Positions 1 through 9,990 are shown, counted from the stretch's first letter. The stretch is DNA of 64,000 nucleotides from Xenorhabdus bovienii SS-2004 (GCF_000027225.1 NC_013892.1:310001-374000), one strand, 5' to 3'. Numbers and translations: made by a program. The notes: a model not told the origin generated them from the letters alone.

Positions 1-288
1 GTCCGGACGGCCGGTGAATGGCTGATCGTCGGCCTGTTGCCGGATGTGTGTAAAACTCCGATGGGCGCATCAACCCCGCCGATCCCCTATCCGGTGGTCG
101 CCAAACTGGCCGACAGTTCCGCACCGGAAATGTTGTGGAAAGCCTTTGTTATACAGGGCTTGAAGCTGATATCTTTGCTCGGGAGTCAACTGTCGGTACT
201 GTCTGGTTTGTTTATGCATATCAGGCTACTATGCGGCAGGAAAATGAGGGTAACAACGGGTGTAAAATGTCCACGTCACGTCAGTTAG
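1..288 (+). pseudogene. PAAR-like (DUF4150-type) protein fragment, cut by the window edge
   Basis: The frame is open from base 1 to a stop at 286-288. Its first ~45 residues carry PDVCKTPMG followed by IPYPVVAKL, which resembles the conserved core of the PAAR-like DUF4150 domain found on type VI secretion spike tips and toxin N termini. After about base 130 the resemblance ends and the reading becomes low-complexity and hydrophobic, then runs close to a tRNA promoter. I read this as the end of a truncated gene. The GC-rich first 130 bases contrast with the AT-rich DNA that follows. The upstream part lies outside the window, so a longer decayed gene is possible. Family assignment is by eye and moderate. 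Confidence 0.45.
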
Positions 289-330
289 CATGTATTTTGA
301 ACGTTTGGTATTGGGTTGTGTGCAAAGAGC

Positions 331-359
331 TTGCCATCTTCTCCAAACAAGTTCATAAT
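331..359 (+). promoter_or_regulatory. stable-RNA promoter of tRNA-Gly copy 1
   Basis: TTGCCA (331-336) and CATAAT (354-359) are separated by 17 bases and followed by a GC-rich discriminator (GGCGCC), the usual form of a stringently controlled sigma-70 promoter. The same arrangement recurs at 13792-13820 and 14593-14621. The tRNA begins about 95 bases downstream, leaving a processed 5' leader. Confidence 0.75.
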
Positions 360-459
360 GGCGCCCATCTTGGTACGTAAATATATAAAACTCCTTTAAA
401 TCAAATGGTTGTAGGATGTTCGTATCTAGAAATTAAGGCTGACAGTAGTCATCAGCAAT

Positions 460-535
<76 letters not shown>

Positions 536-577
536 AATTCAGGATTGTAGATTTTTATGAAAGTCTGCAAGCCACAG

Positions 578-602
578 AAAAAAGGACCGAAAGGTCCTTT
601 TT
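578..602 (+). terminator. intrinsic terminator of tRNA-Gly copy 1
   Basis: AAAAAGGACC, a GAAA loop, and GGTCCTTTTT form a perfect hairpin whose right arm supplies the U-tract. It lies 43 bases past the tRNA end. Confidence 0.85.
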
Positions 603-714
603 ACGTTCCAGTGATAATGACCAAAATCCATTCTCATCCAGCGCTTTTTAGTCGGTCGTTAATAACCCCCGGCCTGCGTTTACCCGAACCTTTCGGTTAT
701 CTAGGGTAAAGTCA

Positions 715-1359
715 CTAGATATCCGGCTGATTGTTTGCTGGAAAGTTGAGACCATTCTCGATAATGAGAAATACTTCATCAAGAACATCTGAGTAACGCA
801 TAGAAGAGTGTTTTTTCCGCTTCCAAACGTCATATGTAGCCCAATGCGCATAATCTAAAACGCCGGCTAAGATGCCTGGTCTAATATCTATTTTAGGGTC
901 GGTTCCCATACGTTGAGCGATTAATGAAATGATAGGGGGTTTCCGATCCTCTCCGCGCTGAAGATTTTTTGCCCGAACTAAAGGATGGTTCCTTATCAAG
1001 TCTTGAAGGGTCATGAAACAGTTTGTATTAAAGCCATAAGAACCTCCTTCACATTTTCTCATAATTTCGACAGCGGTATGCCGTAATGCTGATAACGCGG
1101 GTTCATGAGGTGGACGGCGGATGAGCGCGGCAATAAAGTCTTTGTGTTCTGCCTCTTGGTAGTCAAGGACAACATCTTCCTTTGAGGAAAAATATCGAAA
1201 AAAAGTGCGGGTAGAAACGTCAACTTTTTCAGTGATATCTTCTACTCGAGTTTCATCAAATCCCTTAATAGCAAAAAGTTCGTAAGATGTCTTAATTAGG
1301 GCATCCCTCAGCATAAGCTTCTTCCGCTCACGGCGGCCAACTTTTTCTCTATCTGTCAC
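715..1359 (-). CDS. TetR/AcrR-family transcriptional regulator
   Basis: A 214-residue TetR-type repressor. The N-terminal helix-turn-helix is clear, with the recognition helix in the stretch VSTRTFFRYFSSKEDVV (compare the usual TGTFFRYFPSKEDV). The C-terminal ligand-binding part is divergent, as usual. I chose the GTG at 1359 because AGGAGG sits 10 bases upstream; the ATG at 1476 would add 39 residues unlike the family and would overlap the operator palindromes. It is divergent from the NRPS gene, and the shared intergenic DNA holds three inverted repeats, so it probably represses the biosynthetic genes and itself. The inducing ligand is unknown and could be the pathway product or an intermediate. 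Confidence 0.85.
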   Translation of the reverse strand: MTDREKVGRRERKKLMLRDALIKTSYELFAIKGFDETRVEDITEKVDVSTRTFFRYFSSKEDVVLDYQEAEHKDFIAALIRRPPHEPALSALRHTAVEIMRKCEGGSYGFNTNCFMTLQDLIRNHPLVRAKNLQRGEDRKPPIISLIAQRMGTDPKIDIRPGILAGVLDYAHWATYDVWKRKKHSSMRYSDVLDEVFLIIENGLNFPANNQPDI

Positions 1360-1463
1360 GCGCCTGTTTCCTCCTGTCTGGAATAAGTGATCGGTGTTTG
1401 AGCCTCCATTATCGCATAAAAGGACACTTATGTAATAGTTAACTAATGATACTATCAGTAAAA

Positions 1464-1525
1464 TGTCATTTGACACAATATGTCACGCGGTGACATATTG
1501 TCGTTAGATGACATATTATGTCATC
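1464..1525. promoter_or_regulatory. operator cluster between the TetR gene and pxaA
   Basis: Three inverted repeats share TGTCA/TGACA half-sites. They are TGTCA-TT-TGACA at 1464-1475, a perfect 11-bp-arm repeat (CAATATGTCAC, 3-base centre) at 1476-1500, and a perfect 9-bp-arm palindrome (GATGACATA, 1-base centre) at 1507-1525. Their symmetry and place between divergent genes are typical of TetR-family autoregulated operators. The right-hand palindrome covers an ATG at 1518 in the NRPS frame, which argues that this ATG is in untranslated leader. Confidence 0.75.
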
Positions 1526-1667
1526 TGAAATAATTTTTTCGAATATTAAGAGCCGAGATGGAGCGGTTTGGCTTGGTTCAATCAAGGGGACAGCTTCAGC
1601 CCAGAAATACTCGGTTTGTGTCGTTATTCGTAGAGCTAATGTCATTAGTCTAAATGGAGTTCAAGCT

Positions 1668-4600
1668 ATGAGTATTGCTACCGATATTGGAGAACCGACT
1701 TCGTACGAAAGGGATTTATGGGTTGAGGAGCTACATGATCCGCACTGTCATCAGTTCACAGTGGCTCTTAGTGAATTGTTACCCAGGTCTATCGATCTTG
1801 TAAATCTGAAGGGGGTTGCTGAACAAGTTCTGGAGTCGGAGCAAGCTTCCCACAAGTCTTTTCACGAGCAAGAGGGACATCTGGTTCTGAAGAAAGCTCC
1901 TGTTGTGGTTTGTGCCGAGTTATATGAATTCAAGAATGAAGACGACTTTGCCTTATTCTTCAATGAATGGTCTCGTAAGATTTGGGATCTTTCTGTTTCA
2001 CCCTTGGTCGAGATTGCGATAGGCCAAACAGATCAAGCTACTATATTAATGGTACGTGCTCATCACATCGTTGCTGACGGTTGGGGTCTGAATCTGTTGT
2101 CCAAGAAAATACTAGGTGCTTATGCAGATAATCATTTAGGTCTAAATGAACAACTTAAAGGGGTGAAACGTTACGCGACAAAATATCCAACCCTGCAAGG
2201 CAGTAAACTTGATGAGGCAATCCACGACGTCGTCGTGAAAATCGCTGATACTGATCCCGTGTTATTTCCAAAATCTGGAGCGGCTCTTTCGACATCCCCC
2301 AGCTATATCAGACCATTCAAAATATCAGCGCACGAAGTTGCTCATGGTATTGAAAATGGTTTTACTCCTTTTTTGGCTGTTTCAACGGCTCTGGCAGTTC
2401 TGCTGTCAAATGCATACGGAAGCGAGAAATTTTTCATTGGGGTGCCGTTTCTTAACAGAACCGATGCAGAAATTACGTCAGTCAGTCACCGGGCTAATAT
2501 TCTTCCCGTGAAAGTCGAGGTATTACCTCAAAATACACTCAGAGCAATTTACTCGCAGATCAAAGATTTTATCGTCTTTCTGAAAGACAAAGAATCGGTT
2601 CCGTTAGGGGGTATTATTTCGGCTCTGGCAAGTTCCTCTCGTCAACTTTTTGATGTAACAATGTCCTATCTGCGTTATCCAGAATGGGGGGCAATTGCTG
2701 GATTTGAAGAAAAAACCCAGAATATTGCGCACATGCATACTCAGGATGCGATAGCGATTCATCTGTACACTTATGGCAATAATGCAGATGTTTGGGGAGA
2801 TGTGTGTCTGAATAGCTCAGTATTTGACACTGAGGACTCAGCGAATGCATTCTTAGATACATTCATCCATCTTATCAATAATTTTGGTAATAATGTTGAT
2901 AAGCATGTGTCGGAAGTCAACCTGCTGACATCTAAGCAAATGGAGCAGCTTCGACAGTATGAGAATGGGCCAACTAAGCAATACAGCGTGAATGAAACCG
3001 TTGTTTCGCTCTTTGAGGCTAAAGCTGAACAATTTCCTGAAAATATCGCTCTTCGAGATCAAATTGGCACATCGCTTTCTTATTCTCAATTAAATGCATG
3101 GTCATCCACCATTGCCGCTGCTTTAGAAGGACGGGGAATCGGCCAGGGGGATATTGTGGCGGTGTCAGTCGAGCGATCGCCAGAGATGTTGGCTGCAATA
3201 TTTGGTGTCCTCAAAACTGGGGCGGCATATTTACCCATTGATAGCGACTATCCCGAAGATCGTATTCAATATATGCTTAACGACAGCAACGCCAAGTTAG
3301 TCATTTCTAATCTACCCCACGTTATGAAATCTGATGATCCTCGTTTGTTCCGTCTGGACGCTCTGCCAACTGAGCTACCTTCTCATCATCAATACAGAAG
3401 CAAAGCTCAGCCTCATGAACCCGCATATGTGATCTATACATCAGGTTCTACTGGCCGCCCCAAGGGTGTCATTGTCGAGCATCACTCAGTGGTTAATCGT
3501 TTAGAGTGGATGCAGGAAATACATCCGTTAACCAGTGACGATGTGATCCTCCAGAAAACGTCGATATCATTTGACGTTTCTGTGTGGGAGCTTTTTTGGT
3601 GGGCGATGACGGGAGCTTCTGTCGCACTCCTGAAACAAGGTGCACAACGCGATCCCAGAGAATTGATCCAGACAATTTCTACACTCGGGGTAACGGTAGC
3701 GCATTTTGTGCCGTCAATGTTTGAACCCTATGTGCAAACTTTGACTGATGATAGACAGTCTCTTTTATCGGTTAGCAGTCTGAAATGCCTATTTACAAGT
3801 GGTGAAGCGTTAACCCCTGCTGTCGTGAATAAATACAGGAAGCTTTTCGGTCGCGATACCCGTCCACCAAGGCTAATTAATTTATATGGCCCGACGGAGG
3901 CAACGGTTGACGTAACCTACTATGAATTAAATCTGGAACAGGATTCGGATATCAACGCAGTACCAATCGGTTTTCCGATCAACAATACCTCAGTGAGAAT
4001 AGCCTCATTGCATGGGGTCAGGCAGCCTATAGGTATATCTGGAGAACTACAGATTGGCGGTGTGCAATTAGCGCGAGGTTATTTGAATCGCCCCGAGCTG
4101 ACGGCAGAACGTTTTATTATCGATCAGAATGACAGTTGCAGTCGCTGGTACCGAACGGGTGATCTCGCGGCTTGGGCTGAAGATGGATCCATCCTTTACC
4201 TCGGAAGGATGGATGGCCAAGTGAAGATACGCGGTAATCGCATAGAGCTTGGTGAAATCAAAAACGCCTTACTTAACCTGCCAGAGGTGCTGAACGCGGA
4301 GGTTATCGTTGAAGATGATGCTCGGGGAAAACACCTGATTGCAGTCTATGTAGGCCGACAAGACTTGAATGAGCGTGATATTCGCGCAAAGCTTGGGAAG
4401 CAGCTTCCTTCCTTCATGGTTCCTGCAAGATTTGTCCGACTGGGGGGCATTCCCCTGACACCTAATGGAAAATTTGATCGCGCCAGTGCTCTCAGAGAGG
4501 TCAGTGGAAATAAAGCATCTCCTCAGACAGTAAAACTTGATGAATCCGAAACGATTGTTGCCAAGATATGGGAGAAAGTACTCGGTCGGTCAAACATTGG

Positions 4601-7600
4601 TGCAGATGACGACTTCTATACGCTTGGTGGCGATTCCATCCTGATGTTGAAAGTGAGATCAGAACTGGAAAGTCACGGGTATGACGTTGGCTTATCCGAT
4701 CTGGCGCAGTATACGACAGTATGTAGCTTGGGAAATGTCCTCGAAAGTGTGTCACGTGTTCTCAGTAGCCCGAAAGAAGCCCTTCCTCCTTTTGCTCTCA
4801 TAAGTGCAACCGACCAAAAGATGCTGAGTTCAGTATACGATGATGCTTACCCCGTATCTCAATTACAACTTGGTTTGCTTTTCCATAGTCGTGAGATGGA
4901 AGGTGCGAGAACTTATAAAGATGTATTCCGATATACTTTAAAGTCGGCGTGGAATGAAGCCGCATTCAGATCTGCTTTGCAAGGATTGGTTCGTAGGCAC
5001 CCCGCATTACGCACAGTTTTTAACCTTAGTGACTATCATTTACCCCTTCAGCTAATCAGACCCGAGATTCTAATTGATGATGTTTTATCAATTAAAACGC
5101 CTGATGTGGTTGAGTATGAGCATACAGTTCTTGCTCATATGGATAAGTGGTCACGGTATAATTATTCGTTCTTATCGGGACCACTTTTCCACGTAGCGAT
5201 ATTTGCTAATAGTGAATCAAACTATATCGACTTAGTTTTCAGCTTTCATCATGCAATTCTTGATGGAGGAAGCGTTGCAAACCTGATACGTGAGCTTCTT
5301 TTGTCCTATTCTCAGGGGAATGATGGCGCTAATCTCGGTTACCCTGAAGACGAATTGCCGAATCCGTCAATTTTTGTCCAAAACGAAATAGAAACCCTTG
5401 AAGCAAGTGAGTCTAAGAATTACTGGAAAGAATACCTCTCTGGCGCGACGAATACATTGCCAATAGGCTTGGCTGGATATTCAACTGCTCCAGTGAAACG
5501 TATTTTTTCTTATCGTTTCCTAATAGATCCTGTACTTGATGTTGCACTTAATCAGCTGGCAAGAACTATTCGAGTCCCTATAAAGCACCTTTATCTTGCC
5601 GCTCATTGCACCACCATTGCGTTAATGAGTGGTAAAGAGGAGATCGTCACGGGTGTAGTGACACATACACGGCCGGAAATTAAGCACTCGGAGCGTATTC
5701 TGGGGCTATTTTTGAACACACTTCCTTTGAGAGTTGATATAAAAAATTGGAATTGGCTTCAGGTTGTTGAAGGGCTGTATCGAAATGAAAAAAGAAGTCA
5801 TAAACATCGGTGTTTTCCCTTAAGCCAAATCCAAGCTGACAATGAATTGCTCTCTGTCCAGACCGCTTTTAACTACGTACATTTTCATATATTGCAGGAT
5901 ATTTCTGCGAAGTCAGGTATTGAAATAGTCGCCTTTGATCCGAAGGAGGAAACAAATTTCGATATTCTGGTAAACGTAATGCGCGATGTTGATGGCGAAC
6001 GTACGAGTGTTCGGGTGGATCTCAATGGAAGCATTTATGCCAGAGAACAAGGGGCGGTTTTTTCCAGGCTCTTTAATCGTGTGTTAGAGCGAATAGCTTA
6101 TCAACCAGAATTACCCGTATCCCTCAGCCACTCGATTACTGAAGTTGGGTGCCTTGTGGAAAGGACATCGGATAAGGTATTTATTTCACTTCCAGCCATG
6201 ATTCGAAATAGCGTTCAACGTGATCCGGATGCAGTTGCCATCACGTATGATAACGTAGAGTGGAGCTATCAGCAGCTATGGGATGCGGCGACAGAGATTG
6301 CTTTTTTGCTGAGTGAACGAGGGGTCCATAAACAGGATGTGGTTGGAATTGCATTACCGAGGTCGTTTGAACAAATTGCAACTGTCTTGGCTATTCTGAG
6401 GATCGGCGCTATTTGCCTTCCAATCGACTTATCATACCCAGCCAGCCGAATCGAGCTGATATTGAAAATAGCAAATCCGGCCGTAGTTGTAACCGATCAT
6501 TCTATTACAGAGTTGCCCACAAGTGTGCGCATGCTTTTCCTTGAGCATGATTCAATCGCGGCAACTGCGGAAAGAGACGATGCGACGATAGATTCTGCTG
6601 ATGCGGCCTACATTCTATTTACTTCCGGCTCAACGGGTACGCCTAAAGGCGTGACGATGCTGCATAGGGGATTGACCAATCTTGTTGGCTGGCAAAATAA
6701 AATAAGTAGTGGCGCCAAGGTTACCTCTACACTCCAGTTTTCGCCTTTGAGTTTCGATGTTTCTTTCCAGGAAATACTCTCCACCCTCTCATCAGGTGCC
6801 ACGTTGCATCTGATTAGCGAGATGGAGCGTCGAGATCCGGTAGCTTTGGTCAGGCATCTTGATCGTAAAGGCGTTGAGCGGATATTCCTTCCGTACATCG
6901 CTTTGCAACAACTCGCTGAGACGGCCGTTATGCTGGAATTCTTTCCGAAGAAACTGCGGGTGATTGTCTCGTCCGGAGAGCAGTTGCGTGTCACCAAAGA
7001 GATACGGACGCTGGTCGATAATCTACCTGGCGGCATATTGGAAAACCAGTATGGCCCGACCGAGACTCATGTGGTGACAAGTTACACTATGAGCAGTGAT
7101 CCCAGCCAGTTCCCTGCACTTCCGCCGATTGGTATCCCGATCACGGGTGTAGGCATTGTGATCCTTGACGAGAGTTCAAATGTCGTTCCCGATGGGGTTC
7201 CTGGCGAAATCTGTGTGTTCGGAGACGCTTTGGCATCGGGATATTACCGTTCGCCGGAGGAAACCAAGAAAAAGTTTATTGCACACGCCGACGTACCAGG
7301 TGGGATGTTTTACCGGACGGGGGATATTGGCATCCGTTCAGCGTGCGGCGAGATTATCAGCCTTGGTCGCAAGGATACACTGGTCAAAGTTCGTGGCTAT
7401 AGAGTAGAACTCTCTGAAATCGAGTTAAAAATTCTCGAATTCTTTGAAAAAATTAAGAAAAATGTTGAAGTAGCGGTTGTCGCTCGGCCTCGTGACGATC
7501 TGGATTCATACTTGATCGCCTATCTGGTGGGTAAGGAAGATGGTATCGCGCTGGAGGAACTGAGGCAGTTTATCGGAGCTGAGTTACCCGCATATATGGT

Positions 7601-8822
7601 GCCGACACACATTACATGGATAAACGAGCTTCCCAAGACACCGAGTGGCAAGCGTGATGATGCGATGCTCCGGAAACTGGATATACAGCTTGTATCAGAA
7701 AAAAATTATCGTGGCCCAGCAGGCGAGTATGAAAGCAGACTTTGCGAGCTGACCGCAGAGCTCCTGAAGATCCCCGAAATAGCCCCTGAGCAGAGTATTT
7801 TTGATTGTGGTGCGACTTCTTTGACTGCAATGCGCATAGTGGTTCTTGTTGAGAAACTGTATGGCATTAACGTACCGCTTTCAGCATTTGTTAGCGCACC
7901 AACCATTGCGAAACTTGCCATGCTTATTCAAAACGGTGGTGGTCAGTTCAAATTTGACCCACTTGTTCCACTGCGCAAAGCAGGTAACAGCAGGCCACTC
8001 TTCCTGGTACATCCTATGGGAGGAAATATTCTGTCATATCTGCGAATGCTTCCGTACCTGCCATCTGATCAGCCACTTTATGCTCTTCAAGCATCGGGTG
8101 TGGATGCGGGCTCGTCACCAATAACGACTATTGAGGAGCAGGCTGCTTTTTACATTGAGGCGATCAAGAGAATTCAGCCGACGGGTCCTTATGTGATTGG
8201 TGGCTGGTCGTATGGTGGATTTATCGCCTTCGAAATGGCGAATCAGTTAATCCGATCAGGGGAAATGGTCTCTAATATTCTGATTCTTGATACGATGGCT
8301 CTGAGCTCACAGGCAAAAGGTCAGGCGAGCGATGATGCTTTGCTTAGTTGGTTCTTCTGGGAATTGCTGTGGACATCGAAGGGATCTTCGTTACCCGTTC
8401 ATGTTGTTCCTTCCTATATCGAAAGCTTGCAAGAGAAATTCGAGTACATCACTGATCATGCAACCCAGATAGGAGCGATCCCGGAAGGCAGCACAAAAGC
8501 AGTCATGCAGCGCCTTTTCGAGGTGTATAGTGCTAATTGGCAAGCCGCGGCTGAATACAACGCACAATGTCCGAATCTTGATGTGACGCTTATTCGCGCA
8601 AAGCAGCCTCTTCCTCAGATATTGCAAGAGATGCACAATACTATTCGTAGTGAATATCATGATCCTCTGAATGGCTGGGGTGGCAAGACGTCTGGCCGAG
8701 TGAACTTGATTGAAGTGGATGGCGATCATCTGACTATTATGGAAGAACCTTTCGTTGGGCCAATGGTGTCGGCAATTATTACTGAAATTAATAAAGTGAA
8801 AGGGGTGAATGCTAATGTCTAG
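1668..8822 (+). CDS. pxaA: two-module NRPS C-A-T-C-A-T-TE (pyrrolizixenamide synthetase PxaA)
   Basis: Nonribosomal peptide synthetase, about 2384 residues from the ATG at 1668. That start has GGAG 9 bases upstream and lies ~10 residues before the C1 motif; the frame also opens at 1518, inside an operator. Domains by base position: C1 ~1.7-2.95 kb (HHIVADG), A1 ~3.0-4.5 kb (YTSGSTGRPKG, YGPTEA, YRTGDLA), T1 ~4.63 kb (GGDSI), C2 ~4.85-6.1 kb (HHAILDG), A2 ~6.2-7.7 kb (FTSGSTGTPKG, YGPTET), T2 ~7.81 kb (GATSL), thioesterase ~7.97-8.8 kb (GWSYGG, GDH). The aligned specificity code of A1 is DVWHFSLVD plus K, the serine code of EntF. A2 reads DVQFVSQVV plus K, nearest to proline codes. A starter C domain acylating serine, a dehydrating second C domain and TE release match what is published for PxaA of Xenorhabdus. 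It shares an operon with the monooxygenase. The named product is inferred. Confidence 0.85.
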   Translation: MSIATDIGEPTSYERDLWVEELHDPHCHQFTVALSELLPRSIDLVNLKGVAEQVLESEQASHKSFHEQEGHLVLKKAPVVVCAELYEFKNEDDFALFFNEWSRKIWDLSVSPLVEIAIGQTDQATILMVRAHHIVADGWGLNLLSKKILGAYADNHLGLNEQLKGVKRYATKYPTLQGSKLDEAIHDVVVKIADTDPVLFPKSGAALSTSPSYIRPFKISAHEVAHGIENGFTPFLAVSTALAVLLSNAYGSEKFFIGVPFLNRTDAEITSVSHRANILPVKVEVLPQNTLRAIYSQIKDFIVFLKDKESVPLGGIISALASSSRQLFDVTMSYLRYPEWGAIAGFEEKTQNIAHMHTQDAIAIHLYTYGNNADVWGDVCLNSSVFDTEDSANAFLDTFIHLINNFGNNVDKHVSEVNLLTSKQMEQLRQYENGPTKQYSVNETVVSLFEAKAEQFPENIALRDQIGTSLSYSQLNAWSSTIAAALEGRGIGQGDIVAVSVERSPEMLAAIFGVLKTGAAYLPIDSDYPEDRIQYMLNDSNAKLVISNLPHVMKSDDPRLFRLDALPTELPSHHQYRSKAQPHEPAYVIYTSGSTGRPKGVIVEHHSVVNRLEWMQEIHPLTSDDVILQKTSISFDVSVWELFWWAMTGASVALLKQGAQRDPRELIQTISTLGVTVAHFVPSMFEPYVQTLTDDRQSLLSVSSLKCLFTSGEALTPAVVNKYRKLFGRDTRPPRLINLYGPTEATVDVTYYELNLEQDSDINAVPIGFPINNTSVRIASLHGVRQPIGISGELQIGGVQLARGYLNRPELTAERFIIDQNDSCSRWYRTGDLAAWAEDGSILYLGRMDGQVKIRGNRIELGEIKNALLNLPEVLNAEVIVEDDARGKHLIAVYVGRQDLNERDIRAKLGKQLPSFMVPARFVRLGGIPLTPNGKFDRASALREVSGNKASPQTVKLDESETIVAKIWEKVLGRSNIGADDDFYTLGGDSILMLKVRSELESHGYDVGLSDLAQYTTVCSLGNVLESVSRVLSSPKEALPPFALISATDQKMLSSVYDDAYPVSQLQLGLLFHSREMEGARTYKDVFRYTLKSAWNEAAFRSALQGLVRRHPALRTVFNLSDYHLPLQLIRPEILIDDVLSIKTPDVVEYEHTVLAHMDKWSRYNYSFLSGPLFHVAIFANSESNYIDLVFSFHHAILDGGSVANLIRELLLSYSQGNDGANLGYPEDELPNPSIFVQNEIETLEASESKNYWKEYLSGATNTLPIGLAGYSTAPVKRIFSYRFLIDPVLDVALNQLARTIRVPIKHLYLAAHCTTIALMSGKEEIVTGVVTHTRPEIKHSERILGLFLNTLPLRVDIKNWNWLQVVEGLYRNEKRSHKHRCFPLSQIQADNELLSVQTAFNYVHFHILQDISAKSGIEIVAFDPKEETNFDILVNVMRDVDGERTSVRVDLNGSIYAREQGAVFSRLFNRVLERIAYQPELPVSLSHSITEVGCLVERTSDKVFISLPAMIRNSVQRDPDAVAITYDNVEWSYQQLWDAATEIAFLLSERGVHKQDVVGIALPRSFEQIATVLAILRIGAICLPIDLSYPASRIELILKIANPAVVVTDHSITELPTSVRMLFLEHDSIAATAERDDATIDSADAAYILFTSGSTGTPKGVTMLHRGLTNLVGWQNKISSGAKVTSTLQFSPLSFDVSFQEILSTLSSGATLHLISEMERRDPVALVRHLDRKGVERIFLPYIALQQLAETAVMLEFFPKKLRVIVSSGEQLRVTKEIRTLVDNLPGGILENQYGPTETHVVTSYTMSSDPSQFPALPPIGIPITGVGIVILDESSNVVPDGVPGEICVFGDALASGYYRSPEETKKKFIAHADVPGGMFYRTGDIGIRSACGEIISLGRKDTLVKVRGYRVELSEIELKILEFFEKIKKNVEVAVVARPRDDLDSYLIAYLVGKEDGIALEELRQFIGAELPAYMVPTHITWINELPKTPSGKRDDAMLRKLDIQLVSEKNYRGPAGEYESRLCELTAELLKIPEIAPEQSIFDCGATSLTAMRIVVLVEKLYGINVPLSAFVSAPTIAKLAMLIQNGGGQFKFDPLVPLRKAGNSRPLFLVHPMGGNILSYLRMLPYLPSDQPLYALQASGVDAGSSPITTIEEQAAFYIEAIKRIQPTGPYVIGGWSYGGFIAFEMANQLIRSGEMVSNILILDTMALSSQAKGQASDDALLSWFFWELLWTSKGSSLPVHVVPSYIESLQEKFEYITDHATQIGAIPEGSTKAVMQRLFEVYSANWQAAAEYNAQCPNLDVTLIRAKQPLPQILQEMHNTIRSEYHDPLNGWGGKTSGRVNLIEVDGDHLTIMEEPFVGPMVSAIITEINKVKGVNANV

Positions 8823-9990
8823 AAAACCTTCTGCGCTCATCGTCGGTACGGGTATCGGTGGGTTGTCATGCGCGATCGCATTGAAAAAAATTGGTTGGTC
8901 TGTGCGTCTCTTTGAGAAGACGGACAGTTTACGAGCGACTGGATCGGGTTTATCGGTAATGTCAAACGCCAGTTCGGCGATGAAGAAGCTGCTTGATATC
9001 GACCTCGGGTTGAAGAATTATGGTGCTGAAGTTCGAAACTTTGAGATTCGACATAGCTCAGGATTGCTCTTGAAGCGCCTCCCTGTTCAAAAGATCTCTG
9101 ATGAGCAAGGCACTCCGAGTATTTGCATATCAAGGGAAAACCTCCAGAGAGCGTTGTTGGATCAGCTTGGCGATGCGGATATTAGTTTTGGTAAACGCGT
9201 AACTGGCTATAACGAAACGAGTGATGCTGTCCATATCAATTTCGAGGATGGCACTGTTTCATCGGGAGACATTATTGTCGGGGCTGATGGGTTTTATTCT
9301 GCAATTCGTGACGCGATCGGAACAGAATCTATTATTCAGGAAGCCGGTTATATTTGCTGGCTCGCCTTAGTTAAATACTCCCATCCCAAAATTACACCCG
9401 GCTACGTTGCCCATTATTGGGGGAGAGGGAAGCGTATGGGGATTGTAGATATCGGTGATGGCTGGGTGTATTGGTGGGGAACCGCGAATATGTCGAATGA
9501 TGACGCCAAAAGATGGAAAGGTACGAATAGGGATGTAGCTGAGTTTTATGCGGGTTGGCCGGATCTTGTTCAAGATATCATTAACTCAACTGACAGTGAA
9601 TCCATAATCACTGTAGACGCCAAAGATAGAACCTTCCCTGAACATTGGACAAAGGGACGAGTGACTCTTCTCGGTGATGCCGCTCATCCGATGCTAACCA
9701 GTCTCGGTCAAGGTGCTGGAATATCTATAGAAGATGCTGCGGTGCTGGGGTACGTGCTTAAAAATACTGAGGACTACCGTGTTGCGCTACGCCGATATGA
9801 AGCTATTCGGCAACCGCGTGCCCGTGCAATCGTCAACACCTCGCGATCTTTGAGTGATATTGAACAGCATGACCGATTTTTCCCTTGTTTAGAGCGAGAC
9901 GTTAGTATGTTGCTGACATCCAAAAAGTCCATGCGTAAACGGCTTCAGGATTCGCTGTTATTTGACGATCTCGCTATTCAAGCGCAATGA
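8815..9990 (+). CDS. pxaB: FAD-dependent monooxygenase (PxaB-type, pyrrolizidine-forming)
   Basis: Group A flavoprotein monooxygenase of about 391 residues. An N-terminal Rossmann motif GTGIGGLSCAIAL binds FAD, GADGFYSAIR is the DG motif, and GDAAHPMLTSLGQGAG is the GD motif contacting the FAD ribityl chain. The gene overlaps pxaA by 8 bases (ATG at 8815; another at 8809 is possible), so the two are translationally coupled. In the described pyrrolizixenamide and legonmycin pathways the partner enzyme performs a Baeyer-Villiger oxidation of the bicyclic NRPS product, followed by hydrolysis, decarboxylation and ring contraction to the pyrrolizidine. That role is inferred here from the operon and the NRPS architecture. 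Sequence alone would also allow an aromatic hydroxylase. Confidence 0.82.
   Translation: MSRKPSALIVGTGIGGLSCAIALKKIGWSVRLFEKTDSLRATGSGLSVMSNASSAMKKLLDIDLGLKNYGAEVRNFEIRHSSGLLLKRLPVQKISDEQGTPSICISRENLQRALLDQLGDADISFGKRVTGYNETSDAVHINFEDGTVSSGDIIVGADGFYSAIRDAIGTESIIQEAGYICWLALVKYSHPKITPGYVAHYWGRGKRMGIVDIGDGWVYWWGTANMSNDDAKRWKGTNRDVAEFYAGWPDLVQDIINSTDSESIITVDAKDRTFPEHWTKGRVTLLGDAAHPMLTSLGQGAGISIEDAAVLGYVLKNTEDYRVALRRYEAIRQPRARAIVNTSRSLSDIEQHDRFFPCLERDVSMLLTSKKSMRKRLQDSLLFDDLAIQAQ

Noticed and set aside
1518..1667. NRPS start at ATG 1518
   Set aside because: It lies inside a perfect operator palindrome, has no ribosome-binding site, and the 50 added residues precede the first condensation motif without similarity to NRPS N termini.
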